Source: Streptomyces sp. NBC_01408 (GTDB lineage: Bacteria; Actinomycetota; Actinomycetes; Streptomycetales; Streptomycetaceae). Taken from it: a stretch of DNA of 64,000 nucleotides. A program made the position numbers and the translations under genes. The notes under the pieces are model-generated. The model had not been told where the DNA came from. It ran no database searches and was given only the letters and a program-made list of their open reading frames with translations. The stretch's first letter is position 1. Every line of letters starts with the position of its first letter. The stretch lies in NCBI RefSeq assembly GCF_026340255.1, contig NZ_JAPEPJ010000002.1, forward strand, positions 124,001-188,000. The letters are read 5' to 3'. Positions 1 through 7,593 of the stretch are shown one piece after another.

Positions 1-36
1 TTCATCAGCAAGGTCATGGAAGGACCCGTCGAGTAG
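1..36 (+). CDS. C-terminal tail of an upstream gene (partial)
   Basis: Reading frame 1 is open from the first base and stops at TAG (34-36), giving the last eleven residues FISKVMEGPVE. Third positions are mostly G or C, as in real genes here. It would converge on and overlap the esterase end by 23 bases. Too little is left to name a family. It may also be a chance open frame. Confidence 0.35.
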   Translation, partial: FISKVMEGPVE

Positions 37-1489
37 CGGACGAGGCTTCCGCCTCCCCCTTGAGCTCCGGCCCGCCGAACACCTTCGGCGGGCCGTTGCC
101 GTTCCAGGACGCCCAGCCCGGGTCGCCGGTCACGGCGAAGGCCACCCAGGCCGCGTGCATCTCCTCGGCCAGCGCCTGCGGGGCGTCCGGCCCCGCCAGC
201 CACGCGCTCTCCGGGACGTCGAGCGTGTCGAAGACGAAGCCCAGCTCCAGGGCGTGGCAGGCCCCGAGCCCCGGGATCCCGGAGGGCCAGCCGAACTCGT
301 AGACGAAGCTCGGCGCGGCCCGTCGCGCTCCGGCGAGCAGCCGCAGCGGGTCGCGCAGCAGCCGGTCGGCGAGCAGGTTCCCGGCGAGCTCGGCCGGGCC
401 CGCACCGGGCAGGCCCGCGCGCAGTGCCCGTACGGCGGCGCGGTCCTTGCCGCCGCGCAGGCGGGCGAGGGTCACGGCAAGCGGGCCCAGCCGGTCCAGC
501 AGCCGCATGGCGCCCGTGGGGGCGAGCCAGAGCCGGTGCTCCTGGGTGGTCCAGCCCAGCAGCAGCGGCACGCCGCCCGAGGCCGCCGGGCCGCCCGCGC
601 CCGCCAGGGCTTCGAGGGGGTCGCGGGGGACCGTTTCCGGGTCGGTGACCAGGCCGAAGGCGGCCGTGCCGAGCAGCGGGCCGGAGCGGCGGAGCACGGC
701 TGCCTGGGCGGCGAGCAGGGCGGGCAGGCCGGTGGCTATGAAGGCCTCGGCGGTGGCCTCCACCTTGAGCAGCGAGGCCATCCGGCGGACGATCGTGCGG
801 ACCCGGTCCCGGGGCAGCACCTCGGGTGCCCCGCTCTGCAGGACGGCCTGGGCGAAGAGCCCGGCCGCGCGCGGGGCGGCGAGGAGGGAGCCGATGCTGA
901 TGGCTCCGGCGGACTCGCCGAAGACGGTGACGCGCGACGGGTCGCCGCCGAAGGCCCCGATGTTGTCCCGGACCCATTCCAGAGCGGCGATCTGGTCCAG
1001 CAGGCCGCGGTTGGCCGGCGCGTCGGGGAAGAGCCCGTACCCGAGCACTCCGAGGCGGTAGTTGAAGGAGACGAGCACGACCCCGTCGCGGGCGAAGGCC
1101 GAGCCGTCGTAGACGGGCACGGCCGAGGAGCCGCGGGTGAGCGCCCCGCCGTGGATCCACACCATGACGGGCAGCCGGGCTCCGGGCGCCGGATCGGGGG
1201 TCCACACGTTGACGTTCAGGCAGTCGTCCCCGGGGATCTCCGGGTCGGAGAGCAGGGACGCGAAGGGCTCCGGGTAAGGGACCTTGGGCGCGGTGGGCCC
1301 GTAGCTCCCCGCGTCGCGTACGCCGTCCCAGGCGGCCGGGGGCGCCGGCGCGGCGAAGCGGAGCGCGCCGACGGGCGGGGCGGCGTACGGGATGCCCCGG
1401 AACACGGCGGTCCCGTCGGCCCCGGTCCGTCCCTCGACCACGCCGGACCCGGTCCTGACCCGGGGGCGGCCGCCGCCCGCTGCGCTCAT
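14..1489 (-). CDS. Type B carboxylesterase (alpha/beta hydrolase, COesterase family)
   Basis: A 491-residue serine esterase likely to hydrolyse carboxylic esters; the natural substrate is unknown. The family fold is plain: an N-terminal VEGRTGADGTAVFRGIPYA start, an oxyanion HGG motif, the nucleophile elbow GESAG with Ser near residue 193, and a late HALELGFVF segment holding the expected catalytic His. No signal peptide is seen, so it is probably cytoplasmic. The open frame extends further upstream, but I chose ATG 1489 because AGGAGG lies six bases before it and homology begins just after. It is transcribed away from the chaplin gene. Confidence 0.9.
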   Translation of the reverse strand: MSAAGGGRPRVRTGSGVVEGRTGADGTAVFRGIPYAAPPVGALRFAAPAPPAAWDGVRDAGSYGPTAPKVPYPEPFASLLSDPEIPGDDCLNVNVWTPDPAPGARLPVMVWIHGGALTRGSSAVPVYDGSAFARDGVVLVSFNYRLGVLGYGLFPDAPANRGLLDQIAALEWVRDNIGAFGGDPSRVTVFGESAGAISIGSLLAAPRAAGLFAQAVLQSGAPEVLPRDRVRTIVRRMASLLKVEATAEAFIATGLPALLAAQAAVLRRSGPLLGTAAFGLVTDPETVPRDPLEALAGAGGPAASGGVPLLLGWTTQEHRLWLAPTGAMRLLDRLGPLAVTLARLRGGKDRAAVRALRAGLPGAGPAELAGNLLADRLLRDPLRLLAGARRAAPSFVYEFGWPSGIPGLGACHALELGFVFDTLDVPESAWLAGPDAPQALAEEMHAAWVAFAVTGDPGWASWNGNGPPKVFGGPELKGEAEASSATRRVLP

Positions 1490-1821
1490 CTGTGTCCTCC
1501 TGGATCCGGCACGGGCACCTGCGCCGTGCGCGCACGGTCGCACAGCCGTCCAACGGGTGACAAGGCGCGGCCGTGCCCGGGCCGGGCAAGGCCGGGCGGG
1601 ACGGGCAGGTGATCCGCCCGTCCACCACACCGTACGCATCCTCCTCCGGACCGGCTCGGCGCCTGTCCGACCGCCCCTCGGAGGGGCCGTACTCGGCTGT
1701 CCGTGCGATGTGCTGTCACCAGGTAGGCGCACGGGCCGTGACCCCTGGGCCATCGCTGCGTTGTATGCCATGTCAAATGCCGCAGATTCTGTGGCGCCCC
1801 ATACCTTTCGAGGAGATCTTG
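1490..1821. promoter_or_regulatory. Divergent intergenic region, esterase/chaplin
   Basis: A stretch of 332 bases separates the two divergent starts. It must hold both promoters. I see no gene, no convincing palindrome and no promoter hexamers that I would stand behind. A good Shine-Dalgarno (AGGAG, 1811-1815) precedes the chaplin ATG. Confidence 0.5.
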
Positions 1822-2115
1822 ATGTCGCGTATCGCGAAGGCATTCGCCATCACCGCTGTCGCCGGTACCGCCGTGGCCGCCGGTGCGGGTCTGGCCGTCG
1901 CCGATGCCGGAGCGCACGGTGCGGCGGTCGGCTCCCCCGGTGTCCTGTCGGGCAACCTGCTCCAGGTTCCGGTCCACGTCCCGGTCAACGTCTGCGGCAA
2001 CACCGTCAACGTGATCGCTCTGCTGAACCCGGCGTTCGGCAACACCTGTGTCAACGCCTCGGGCGGCGACAAGCACCACACCGACGAGCACCACACCGAG
2101 GGCTACGGCCACTGA
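1822..2115 (+). CDS. Short chaplin with histidine-rich tail
   Basis: A 97-residue secreted protein. Residues 1-29 form a signal peptide with an Ala-rich core. The chaplin domain follows (about residues 42-77), with the hallmark GNLLQVPVHVPVNVCGN segment and two cysteines (CGNT...FGNTC) that form the conserved disulphide. Chaplins are amyloid-forming, surface-active proteins that coat aerial hyphae and spores. There is no transmembrane or sorting signal, so it belongs to the short, secreted class. After the domain comes an unusual acidic and histidine-rich tail, DKHHTDEHHTEGYGH. The start is fixed by AGGAG at 1811-1815. The gene stands alone and is followed by a strong terminator. Confidence 0.95.
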   Translation: MSRIAKAFAITAVAGTAVAAGAGLAVADAGAHGAAVGSPGVLSGNLLQVPVHVPVNVCGNTVNVIALLNPAFGNTCVNASGGDKHHTDEHHTEGYGH

Positions 2116-2138
2116 TCGCATGACCGGCTGACCGGTTG

Positions 2139-2168
2139 AAGGGCCCCCGCCACCGGCGGGGGCCCTTT
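2139..2168 (+). terminator. Rho-independent-type terminator after chaplin
   Basis: A perfect GC-rich inverted repeat (GGGCCCCCGCC / GGCGGGGGCCC) with a three-base loop, preceded by AA and followed by TTT, lies 24 bases past the chaplin stop. Confidence 0.8.
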
Positions 2169-2171
2169 CCC

Positions 2172-2196
2172 GTGCCACGTGCCACGTGCCACGTGC
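2172..2196. repeat. Tandem GTGCCAC repeat
   Basis: Three and a half copies of the 7-mer GTGCCAC sit between the chaplin terminator and the end of melC2. No function is evident. Confidence 0.7.
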
Positions 2197-2221
2197 GATG
2201 GGCCATCGGGCGGATGACGGG

Positions 2222-3085
2222 TCATTCGTAGCGGTAGAAGCCCCGGTGGCCGAGCATCTCGCGCGGGGTGATGTCCCACGGGGGCATCGGTTCGTCCAGG
2301 GCGATCACACGGCCGCGCTGGAGGTCCCCGTACGGGAGCGGGGCGCCCGGCAGATAGCCGGAGGCGGGGTGCTTCTGCTGCCAGCGGTCCCAGACCAGGT
2401 CCACGAAGGCGTGGTGCAGCCAGAACGCCGGGTCGTTGGGCGCCGCGCCGCCCGTCATGTGGCCGCCGATCCACTGGTGCACCTTGTTGTGGTTGCGCCA
2501 GCGCTCGCTCTTGGGGGCGGCCCAGCCCTCCAGCTTGTTGCGGAAACCGCCGGCGGTGGCGGTGGAGTCCCAGGGCGAGGTGTCGTAGACGGGGTCGTCG
2601 ATCGCCCACTGGAGTTCGGCCGGGGTGGGCAGCTTGATCGGATTCTGCGGCCGTCCCAGGTTGCGGGTGAGGAAGCGGGACTCCGTGAGGCCCACCGTGA
2701 CGGTCCAGTTGCCCTTCTCGTAGGCGAAGGGACCGGTCATGACCTGCCGGTCGGAGGCGCGTCCGGTGCCGCCGAGGAAGTCGTCGGCCCAGAGCGAGGA
2801 GACGGGGCTGGTGTCGGTGGTCCAGTCCCAATAGGGGATCGAGACACCCGGGTCCACCCTCTGGAGATGCCGCTCGAAGTCCAGCAGGTAGCACCGGTGC
2901 CAGGGGAAGAACGACGGGGACATGTGCCCGACGCGGAGCTTCCGGTCGCGGTCGGGCACGAAGTACTTGTCGTGCGTCTGCACGAACCGGTCGTACGTGC
3001 CGTCGCGCTTGAGCTCCAGCAAGGCCGCCGTGAAGCGCTTCTTCTGGACGCTGGTCAGGTTCTTCTGGTTCTGCCGGGTGTACAA
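2222..3085 (-). CDS. melC2: Tyrosinase (melanin-forming copper monooxygenase)
   Basis: A 287-residue type-3 copper enzyme that hydroxylates monophenols and oxidises o-diphenols to quinones, giving melanin. CuA ligands lie in VQTHDKYF, HMSPSFFPWHR and the following segment, with the family signature IPYWDW. CuB ligands lie in HNKVH and WLHHAFVDLVW. Length and N-terminus (xTRQNQKNLT) match Streptomyces MelC2. The start is TTG 3085, chosen because AGGAG lies seven bases before it and because the N-terminus aligns with the family. There is no signal peptide; MelC2 is known to leave the cell with its Tat-exported partner MelC1. The gene lies downstream of melC1 but is separated from it by an inserted inverted-repeat element. 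Confidence 0.95.
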   Translation of the reverse strand: MYTRQNQKNLTSVQKKRFTAALLELKRDGTYDRFVQTHDKYFVPDRDRKLRVGHMSPSFFPWHRCYLLDFERHLQRVDPGVSIPYWDWTTDTSPVSSLWADDFLGGTGRASDRQVMTGPFAYEKGNWTVTVGLTESRFLTRNLGRPQNPIKLPTPAELQWAIDDPVYDTSPWDSTATAGGFRNKLEGWAAPKSERWRNHNKVHQWIGGHMTGGAAPNDPAFWLHHAFVDLVWDRWQQKHPASGYLPGAPLPYGDLQRGRVIALDEPMPPWDITPREMLGHRGFYRYE

Positions 3086-3096
3086 CGCGGGGCTCC

Positions 3097-3261
3097 TAGG
3101 GGGTGTCTTGCCGGTCAGGCCGGATCAGCCCGGGGCGTCTGGTGCCGTGGATCGCAAGGCCGAGGAGGGAGTCGACGCGGAGCGTCGGCGACCGACGAGA
3201 ACGCCGCGAGGCGCGGCGCCGGACGCCCCGGGCCCGGCCTGACCGGCAAGACACCCCCTAG
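3097..3261. mobile_element. MITE-like element inserted between melC1 and melC2
   Basis: A 165-bp segment bounded by perfect 28-base inverted repeats, 3097-3124 and 3234-3261. The outer four bases, CTAG, are a probable target duplication. The terminal repeats begin GGGGGTGTCTTGCC and continue inward with one four-base bulge. The element has no open frame. It sits exactly at the CTAG that supplies both the melC1 stop codon and part of the melC2 Shine-Dalgarno. Removing it with one CTAG rebuilds a compact melC1-melC2 junction. The presumed mobilising transposase is not in this window. Confidence 0.85.
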
Positions 3262-3620
3262 CCGTGGTGCGGGGCGGCCGTCGCCAGCTGGGCGGTGCCC
3301 AGTTCGTCGACGGCGGCGCGGGCCAGTTCGAGCCGCGTGGGATAGGACTGGAAATGGTTGATCCCGCTGAGGAAACTGCCGTCGGCCCGGCGCATGACGT
3401 GCAGCGGGCGGCCGTCGATACGGACGCCGGCCTGGTCGACGGCGATGTGCCGGCCCCGGTACGTCTCCTCGGCGAGCGGGGCCGGGGTGAGCGTCTGCCG
3501 GGGGCGCCGCGCGCGCAGTACGGGTGCCAGGGCGGCGGCCGTACCGGCGAGCACGGCCGCGGTGAAGGCCGAACGCAGCACCGTGCGGCGGGTCAGTGGT
3601 GCGGCGGGTGCGGCGTACAT
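3258..3620 (-). CDS. melC1: Tyrosinase cofactor / copper-delivery protein
   Basis: A 120-residue partner that binds apo-tyrosinase, delivers copper and carries it out through the Tat pathway. The N-terminus has a twin-arginine signal (TRRTVLRSAF followed by an Ala/Leu-rich core). The mature part keeps the family core ETYRGRHIAV, LHVMRRADGSFLSGINHFQSYPT, with His residues near the end. ATG 3620 is preceded by GGGAGA. The TAG stop is part of the CTAG at the edge of the inserted element. It is first gene of the melC operon, and transcription must now cross 165 extra bases to reach melC2. Confidence 0.95.
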   Translation of the reverse strand: MYAAPAAPLTRRTVLRSAFTAAVLAGTAAALAPVLRARRPRQTLTPAPLAEETYRGRHIAVDQAGVRIDGRPLHVMRRADGSFLSGINHFQSYPTRLELARAAVDELGTAQLATAAPHHG

Positions 3621-3679
3621 ACGGTCTCCCTCGCTCGGTGGCCGGCGGCTACGGGTCTAACGCCGAGCGGCGGGCGAGG

Positions 3680-4210
3680 TCACCCTTGCGGGTGCTTGTA
3701 GAAGAGCGTGGTGGGTCGCAGGCGGCCGGCCGGATCGGTGGCGTAGTCGGGGATGGTGCCGACCTCCGTCCAGCCCGCGCGGAGGTAGACGTTCTCGGCG
3801 CCGCTGCCGGTCTCGGTGTCCAGGAACAGCAGCACCACCCCGGCACGGGCGGCGGCCGCCTCGGCCTCGGCGAGCAGGGCCCGCGCGGTGCCCCGGCCGC
3901 GGGCGGCCGGGTGGACCATGAGCTTGCGCAGCTCGGCGCGGTGGCGGCCGTTGGGCTTGGACTCCCGGTACCAGCTGACGGTGCCGTCGATTCGGCCGTC
4001 GCCGCCGGTGCGGGAGACCCACAGCACGAGGGAGCCCTCCTCGACGGCCGGCAGCAGGGAGTCCCACCAGGCGGCGGCGCCTTCGTGGTCGAGTCCGGCG
4101 AGGAAGCCGAGCGAGGAGCCGGCCTCGACGACGGCGATCAGGAGGGCGGCGAGTTCCTCGCGGTGGGCGCGCAGTCCGGCGGCGTCGAGCGGGGTGATAA
4201 GGGCCGTCAT
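3680..4210 (-). CDS. GNAT-family N-acetyltransferase
   Basis: A 176-residue acetyltransferase. The acetyl-CoA binding motif A is visible as LMVHPAARGRGTARALLAEA (about residues 107-126), followed by FLDTETGSGAENVYLRAGW, the usual beta5-alpha4 segment. The substrate is not predictable. I chose ATG 4208-4210 (MTALITPLD) because the fold begins there; the frame is open further upstream into the neighbouring gene. It lies between melC1 and the TRIC remnant, all on the same strand, but gaps suggest separate regulation. Confidence 0.88.
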   Translation of the reverse strand: MTALITPLDAAGLRAHREELAALLIAVVEAGSSLGFLAGLDHEGAAAWWDSLLPAVEEGSLVLWVSRTGGDGRIDGTVSWYRESKPNGRHRAELRKLMVHPAARGRGTARALLAEAEAAAARAGVVLLFLDTETGSGAENVYLRAGWTEVGTIPDYATDPAGRLRPTTLFYKHPQG

Positions 4211-4226
4211 GCGGCGAGCATAGGGA

Positions 4227-4646
4227 TCAGCCTGGGACGCGTCGCAGGTGGGGCAGGTGCAGGTCGCGGAAGACCGCGGCCATGCGCAGCGCGAAGACGA
4301 GGCCCGCGGAGACGGAGATGGCGAGCGTGTCCGAGGCCCCGGCCCAGTGGAGTCCGAGGTAGGCGGCCGCGCCGGCGAGTGCGGCGGTCGCGTACGCCTC
4401 CTCGCGGAGCAGCAGCGGCGGGAACTCGCCGCAGAGCACGTCGCGGACCACCTCACCGGTGACGCCGGTCAGGACGGCGAGGATCAGCACGGCCACGGGC
4501 GTGACCTGGGCGTCGATGGCCGCGCGGGCCCCGATGACGGTGGCGACGGCGAGGCCGAGGGCGTCGACGACCTTCAGGGTGCGCTGCGGGAGCTCCCGGC
4601 GGCGCAGGGGGCGGAAGGGCAACCCGTAGAGGCTGCCCCACCCCAC
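4227..4646 (-). pseudogene. TRIC cation channel (UPF0126) missing its first half
   Basis: The frame encodes one complete UPF0126 half-domain with three hydrophobic segments (KVVDALGLAVATVIGARAAI, VRDVLCGEFPPLL, GLVFALRMAAVF). TRIC-family proteins normally have two such repeats in about 200-220 residues. The expected first repeat is absent. Upstream of about 4630 the frame turns into Arg/Pro/Gly-rich sequence without homology, and the DNA becomes low-complexity. GTG 4646 or TTG 4622 could start a short product of about 130-140 residues. I take this as a 5'-truncated gene. The alternative is a functional single-repeat protein. Confidence 0.65.
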
Positions 4647-4969
4647 CCCGGCCCCGCATCGGCCGTTCGGCCGGTTCGCCTGCGGCGGGCTCGCCGACGA
4701 CCCCACCGGCCTCGGCCCGCCGGACCGGCCCAACAGGCCCTGCGCACCCGGCCTACGCACCTGGCCTACGCACCCGGCTTGCCCACCGGGTCGGGCTCCG
4801 GCCGTACAGCCGACGGGTCGGGCCCGGACCGACGGCGGACGGGGCACGTCCGCTGGGGCCGGGCGCCCCTACGTCCCGGCGTCCCAACGCCTCGGCGCCC
4901 CTACGTCCCGGCCCCCCGGCGTCCCTACGTCCCTACGTCCCGGCGTCCCGGCGTCCCGGCACCTTGCGG
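4647..4969. repeat. Gene-free low-complexity stretch with degenerate short repeats
   Basis: No credible gene. Positions 4863-4962 consist of interspersed copies of CGTCCCGG, CGTCCCTA and GCGCCCCTACGTCCCGG. The rest is biased C/G sequence including repeated CCTACGCACC. It replaces the expected 5' half of the TRIC gene. Confidence 0.6.
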
Positions 4970-5212
4970 TCAGCTGGCGCTCATCCCGCGCTCAGGCCAG
5001 CGGCCGGACTCCTCGCGCATGGCGTTGATCTTCCGCGACGCCTTCAGGAACAAGTGGTCGACGCGGCCGTCGTCGGGCACCGCCGTGCGCGACCCCGCGA
5101 CGGCCATGGCCAGCCGGCGCGTGAAGGCGTCCGGGTCGCCCCCGAAGGCGTAGGTGACCCGCTCCGCGTCCTCGGAGACCTTCCGGAAGTAGACCAGTAC
5201 GGCCACTGCCAC
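4970..5212 (-). CDS. Conserved small protein of unknown function
   Basis: An 80-residue soluble protein, MAVAVLVYFRKVSEDAERVTY at the start and FLKASRKINAMREESGRWPERG near the end. I recognise it as a conserved actinobacterial hypothetical but know no function. Two GTG codons (5212, 5206) could start it; both leave the LVYFRK core intact. It starts 27 bases after the acyl-CoA dehydrogenase stop, so it is probably last in that operon. Confidence 0.75.
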   Translation of the reverse strand: MAVAVLVYFRKVSEDAERVTYAFGGDPDAFTRRLAMAVAGSRTAVPDDGRVDHLFLKASRKINAMREESGRWPERGMSAS

Positions 5213-5239
5213 TCGCTTTCGGTTCAGGGGGTTCAGGGC

Positions 5240-6361
5240 TTACGGCGCCGGGAGTTCCGCGAAGTCCGCCACCAGGCCGCGATGGTGGCCCGCCGTGCCC
5301 AGGGCCAGGGAGTCGGCCTTGGCCCGCTTGAGGTAGAGGTGGGCGGGGTGTTCCCAGGTCATGCCGATCCCGCCGTGGAGTTGTACGCATTCCTCGGCGG
5401 CCCGGACGGCGACCCCGGAGCAGTATGCCTGGGCGACCGCGATGGTGAGCGGCGCGTCCGCGGCTCCCGTCGCCAGGGCGTCGGCGGCGGCGCGGGCCGC
5501 CGCGCGGGCGGAGGCCACGTCGAGCCAGAGCCGGGCGAGGCGGTGCTTGAGGGCCTGGAAGGAGCCGACGGGCCGGTTGAACTGGTGCCGGGTCCGCACG
5601 TGGGCGACCGTCTCCGCCAGGCACCACTCCGCCAGGCCGAGCTGTTCCGAGGCCAGGAGTCCGGCTCCGGCGAGCAGGGCGCCCGCGACGGCGGCCCGCG
5701 CGACGCCCGGGTCGGCCAGCCGGGTGCCCGCAGCCCCGTCGAGGGTGACGGTGGCGACCGGCCGGGTGAGGTCCAGGGAGACCGGCTCGGTCAGCGCGGC
5801 CTCGGCCGCCGGGACGGCGTACAGCCCGGTGTCGGCGAGCACCAGCAGGACGTCGGCGGCCACCGCGTCGGCGACGGAGCTGACGGCGCCGGTCAGGGTC
5901 CCGCCGCCGGTGTCCCGTACGCCGGCCGGCAGGGGGGCGCCGGGGGCCAGGGTCAGCGGGAGGGCGGGTACGCACACCTGCCGGCCGGAGGCCACCTCCC
6001 TGAGCAGCGCCGTCAGCTCGGGCGAGGACGGTTCGCACCCGAGCAGGATCTCCGTGGCGAGGACCCCGCTGGTCAGGTAGGGCACCGGGGCGACGGCCCG
6101 GCCCAGCTCCTCCAGGACCACGGCCGCCTCGCGGTGGCCGGCGCCCTGGCCGCCCAGCTTCTCGGGCACCAGCAGGCCGGCCGCCCCGATCCCGGCGGCG
6201 AGGGTCTGCCACACCGCCGGGTCGTGCGGGCGTCCGCTCTCGGCGCGCGCGAGGACGCTCGCGGCGTCGCAGCGGTCGGCGAGCAGGGCCCGCACGGCGG
6301 CGCGCAGTTCCTCCTCGGTCTCGGAGTAGAGCAGGTCGTACGGGGTGCTCGGGCTGGTCAT
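5240..6361 (-). CDS. Acyl-CoA dehydrogenase (second subunit of a pair)
   Basis: A 373-residue flavoprotein of the acyl-CoA dehydrogenase family, introducing an alpha-beta double bond in an acyl-CoA thioester. N-terminal helices (TEEELRAAVRALLADR), a middle beta domain and a C-terminal four-helix domain (FNRPVGSFQALKHRLARLWLD ... HGGIGMTWEHPAHLYLKRAK) are present. The start overlaps the stop of the upstream dehydrogenase as ATGA, so the two are translationally coupled. Side-by-side acyl-CoA dehydrogenase genes in actinobacteria often encode heterotetramers acting on bulky substrates such as steroid side chains. That is inference here. Confidence 0.9.
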   Translation of the reverse strand: MTSPSTPYDLLYSETEEELRAAVRALLADRCDAASVLARAESGRPHDPAVWQTLAAGIGAAGLLVPEKLGGQGAGHREAAVVLEELGRAVAPVPYLTSGVLATEILLGCEPSSPELTALLREVASGRQVCVPALPLTLAPGAPLPAGVRDTGGGTLTGAVSSVADAVAADVLLVLADTGLYAVPAAEAALTEPVSLDLTRPVATVTLDGAAGTRLADPGVARAAVAGALLAGAGLLASEQLGLAEWCLAETVAHVRTRHQFNRPVGSFQALKHRLARLWLDVASARAAARAAADALATGAADAPLTIAVAQAYCSGVAVRAAEECVQLHGGIGMTWEHPAHLYLKRAKADSLALGTAGHHRGLVADFAELPAP

Positions 6362-7593
6362 CGGGCCAGGTCCTTCCAGGCGAGGTCCTTGTCGTCGCGC
6401 GGCTCGGAGGGCAGGCCCAGGACGCGTTCGGCGACGATGTTGAGGAGGATTTCGCTGGTGCCGCCCTCGATGCTGTTGCCCTTGGCGCGCAGGTAGCGGT
6501 AGCCGGCGTCGCGGCCGGTGAAGTCGACCAGTTCGGGGCGGCGCATGGTCCAGTCCTCGTACAACAGGCCTTCTTCGCCGAGGAGTTCCACCTCCAGTCC
6601 GCTGATCTCCTGGTTGAGGCGGGCGAAGGTGAGCTTCATGCCCGACCCCTCGGGGCCGGGGGCGCCGGCGGCGAGCTGCTGGCGCAGCCTTTCACCGGTC
6701 AGACGCGCGACCTCGGCCTCGACCCACAGTTCGAGCAGGCGCTGGTGGAGGGCGTGGGTGCGCAGGGCGGGGCGCTCGCGCCAGGCGGCGGCGACCGGCG
6801 CGATCATGCCGCCCTCGCGCGGGATGCGCATGCCGCCGATCGAGACGCGCTCGTTCATCAGGGTGGTACGGGCGACCGCCCAGCCCTGGCCCACGGTGCC
6901 GAGGCGGTGGCCGTCGGGCACGCGTACGCCGGTGAGGAAGACCTCGTTGAACTCGGCCTCGCCGGTGATCTGGCGCAGCGGGCGGACCTCGACGCCGGGG
7001 GCGTGCATGTCGCAGAGGAAGTAGGTGATGCCCTGGTGCTTGGGCAGGCCCGGTTCGGTGCGGGCGATGAGGATGCCCCAGCGGGCGGTGTGGGCGCTGG
7101 AGGTCCACACCTTCTGGCCGTCCACCACCCACTCGTGCGAGGACTCGTCGAGGACGGCCCGGGTGCCGAGGGCGGCGAGGTCGGATCCGGCGCCGGGTTC
7201 GCTGAACAGCTGGCACCAGACCTCCTCCCCCACCCACAGGGGGCGCAGGAAGCGGCGCTTCTGCTCCTCGGTGCCGTACGCGAGGATGGTGGGCGCGGCC
7301 ATGCCGAGGCCGATGCCGATCCGGCGCGGGTCGTTGTCGGGGGCTCCGGCGGCTTCCAGTGCGGCGTCGACGACGACCTGGAGGGAGCGGGGGGCGCCGA
7401 GTCCGCCGAGGCCCTGGGGGTAGTGGACCCAGGCGAGTCCGGCGTCGAAGCGGGCGCGCAGGAAGTCCTCGCGGGGGGTGTTCGCGGGCGGGTGCGCGGC
7501 GAGCAGGTCCTGTACGCGGGTGCGCAGTTCCTCGGCGGTGACGCTCGCGCCGGACGCAGCGGGCGTGCCGGGAGTACCGGGTGTGCCGGTCAT
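6358..7593 (-). CDS. Acyl-CoA dehydrogenase (first subunit of a pair)
   Basis: A 411-residue acyl-CoA dehydrogenase. FAD and substrate motifs are clear: LFSEPGAGSDLAALGTRAV, then VVDGQKVWTSSAH, and at the C-terminus GNSIEGGTSEILLNIVAERVLGLP. ATG 7593 overlaps the upstream stop as ATGA. The N-terminus MTGTPGTPGTPAASGAS is low-complexity. With the next gene it forms a tightly coupled pair. The substrate is unknown. The open frame upstream of 7593 is a shadow of the oxidoreductase. Confidence 0.92.
   Translation of the reverse strand: MTGTPGTPGTPAASGASVTAEELRTRVQDLLAAHPPANTPREDFLRARFDAGLAWVHYPQGLGGLGAPRSLQVVVDAALEAAGAPDNDPRRIGIGLGMAAPTILAYGTEEQKRRFLRPLWVGEEVWCQLFSEPGAGSDLAALGTRAVLDESSHEWVVDGQKVWTSSAHTARWGILIARTEPGLPKHQGITYFLCDMHAPGVEVRPLRQITGEAEFNEVFLTGVRVPDGHRLGTVGQGWAVARTTLMNERVSIGGMRIPREGGMIAPVAAAWRERPALRTHALHQRLLELWVEAEVARLTGERLRQQLAAGAPGPEGSGMKLTFARLNQEISGLEVELLGEEGLLYEDWTMRRPELVDFTGRDAGYRYLRAKGNSIEGGTSEILLNIVAERVLGLPSEPRDDKDLAWKDLAR

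Noticed and set aside
155-1612. Long plus-strand open frame opposite the carboxylesterase
   Set aside because: It is an antisense shadow of a well-supported gene; composition is Gly/Arg-rich and there is no family resemblance. Such frames are usual in GC-rich genomes.
3101-3257. The melC1-melC2 inverted repeat as an ordinary attenuator or terminator
   Set aside because: The 24-base perfect ends, the CTAG duplication and the exact empty-site reconstruction fit an insertion better than a native hairpin, though it may now act as one.
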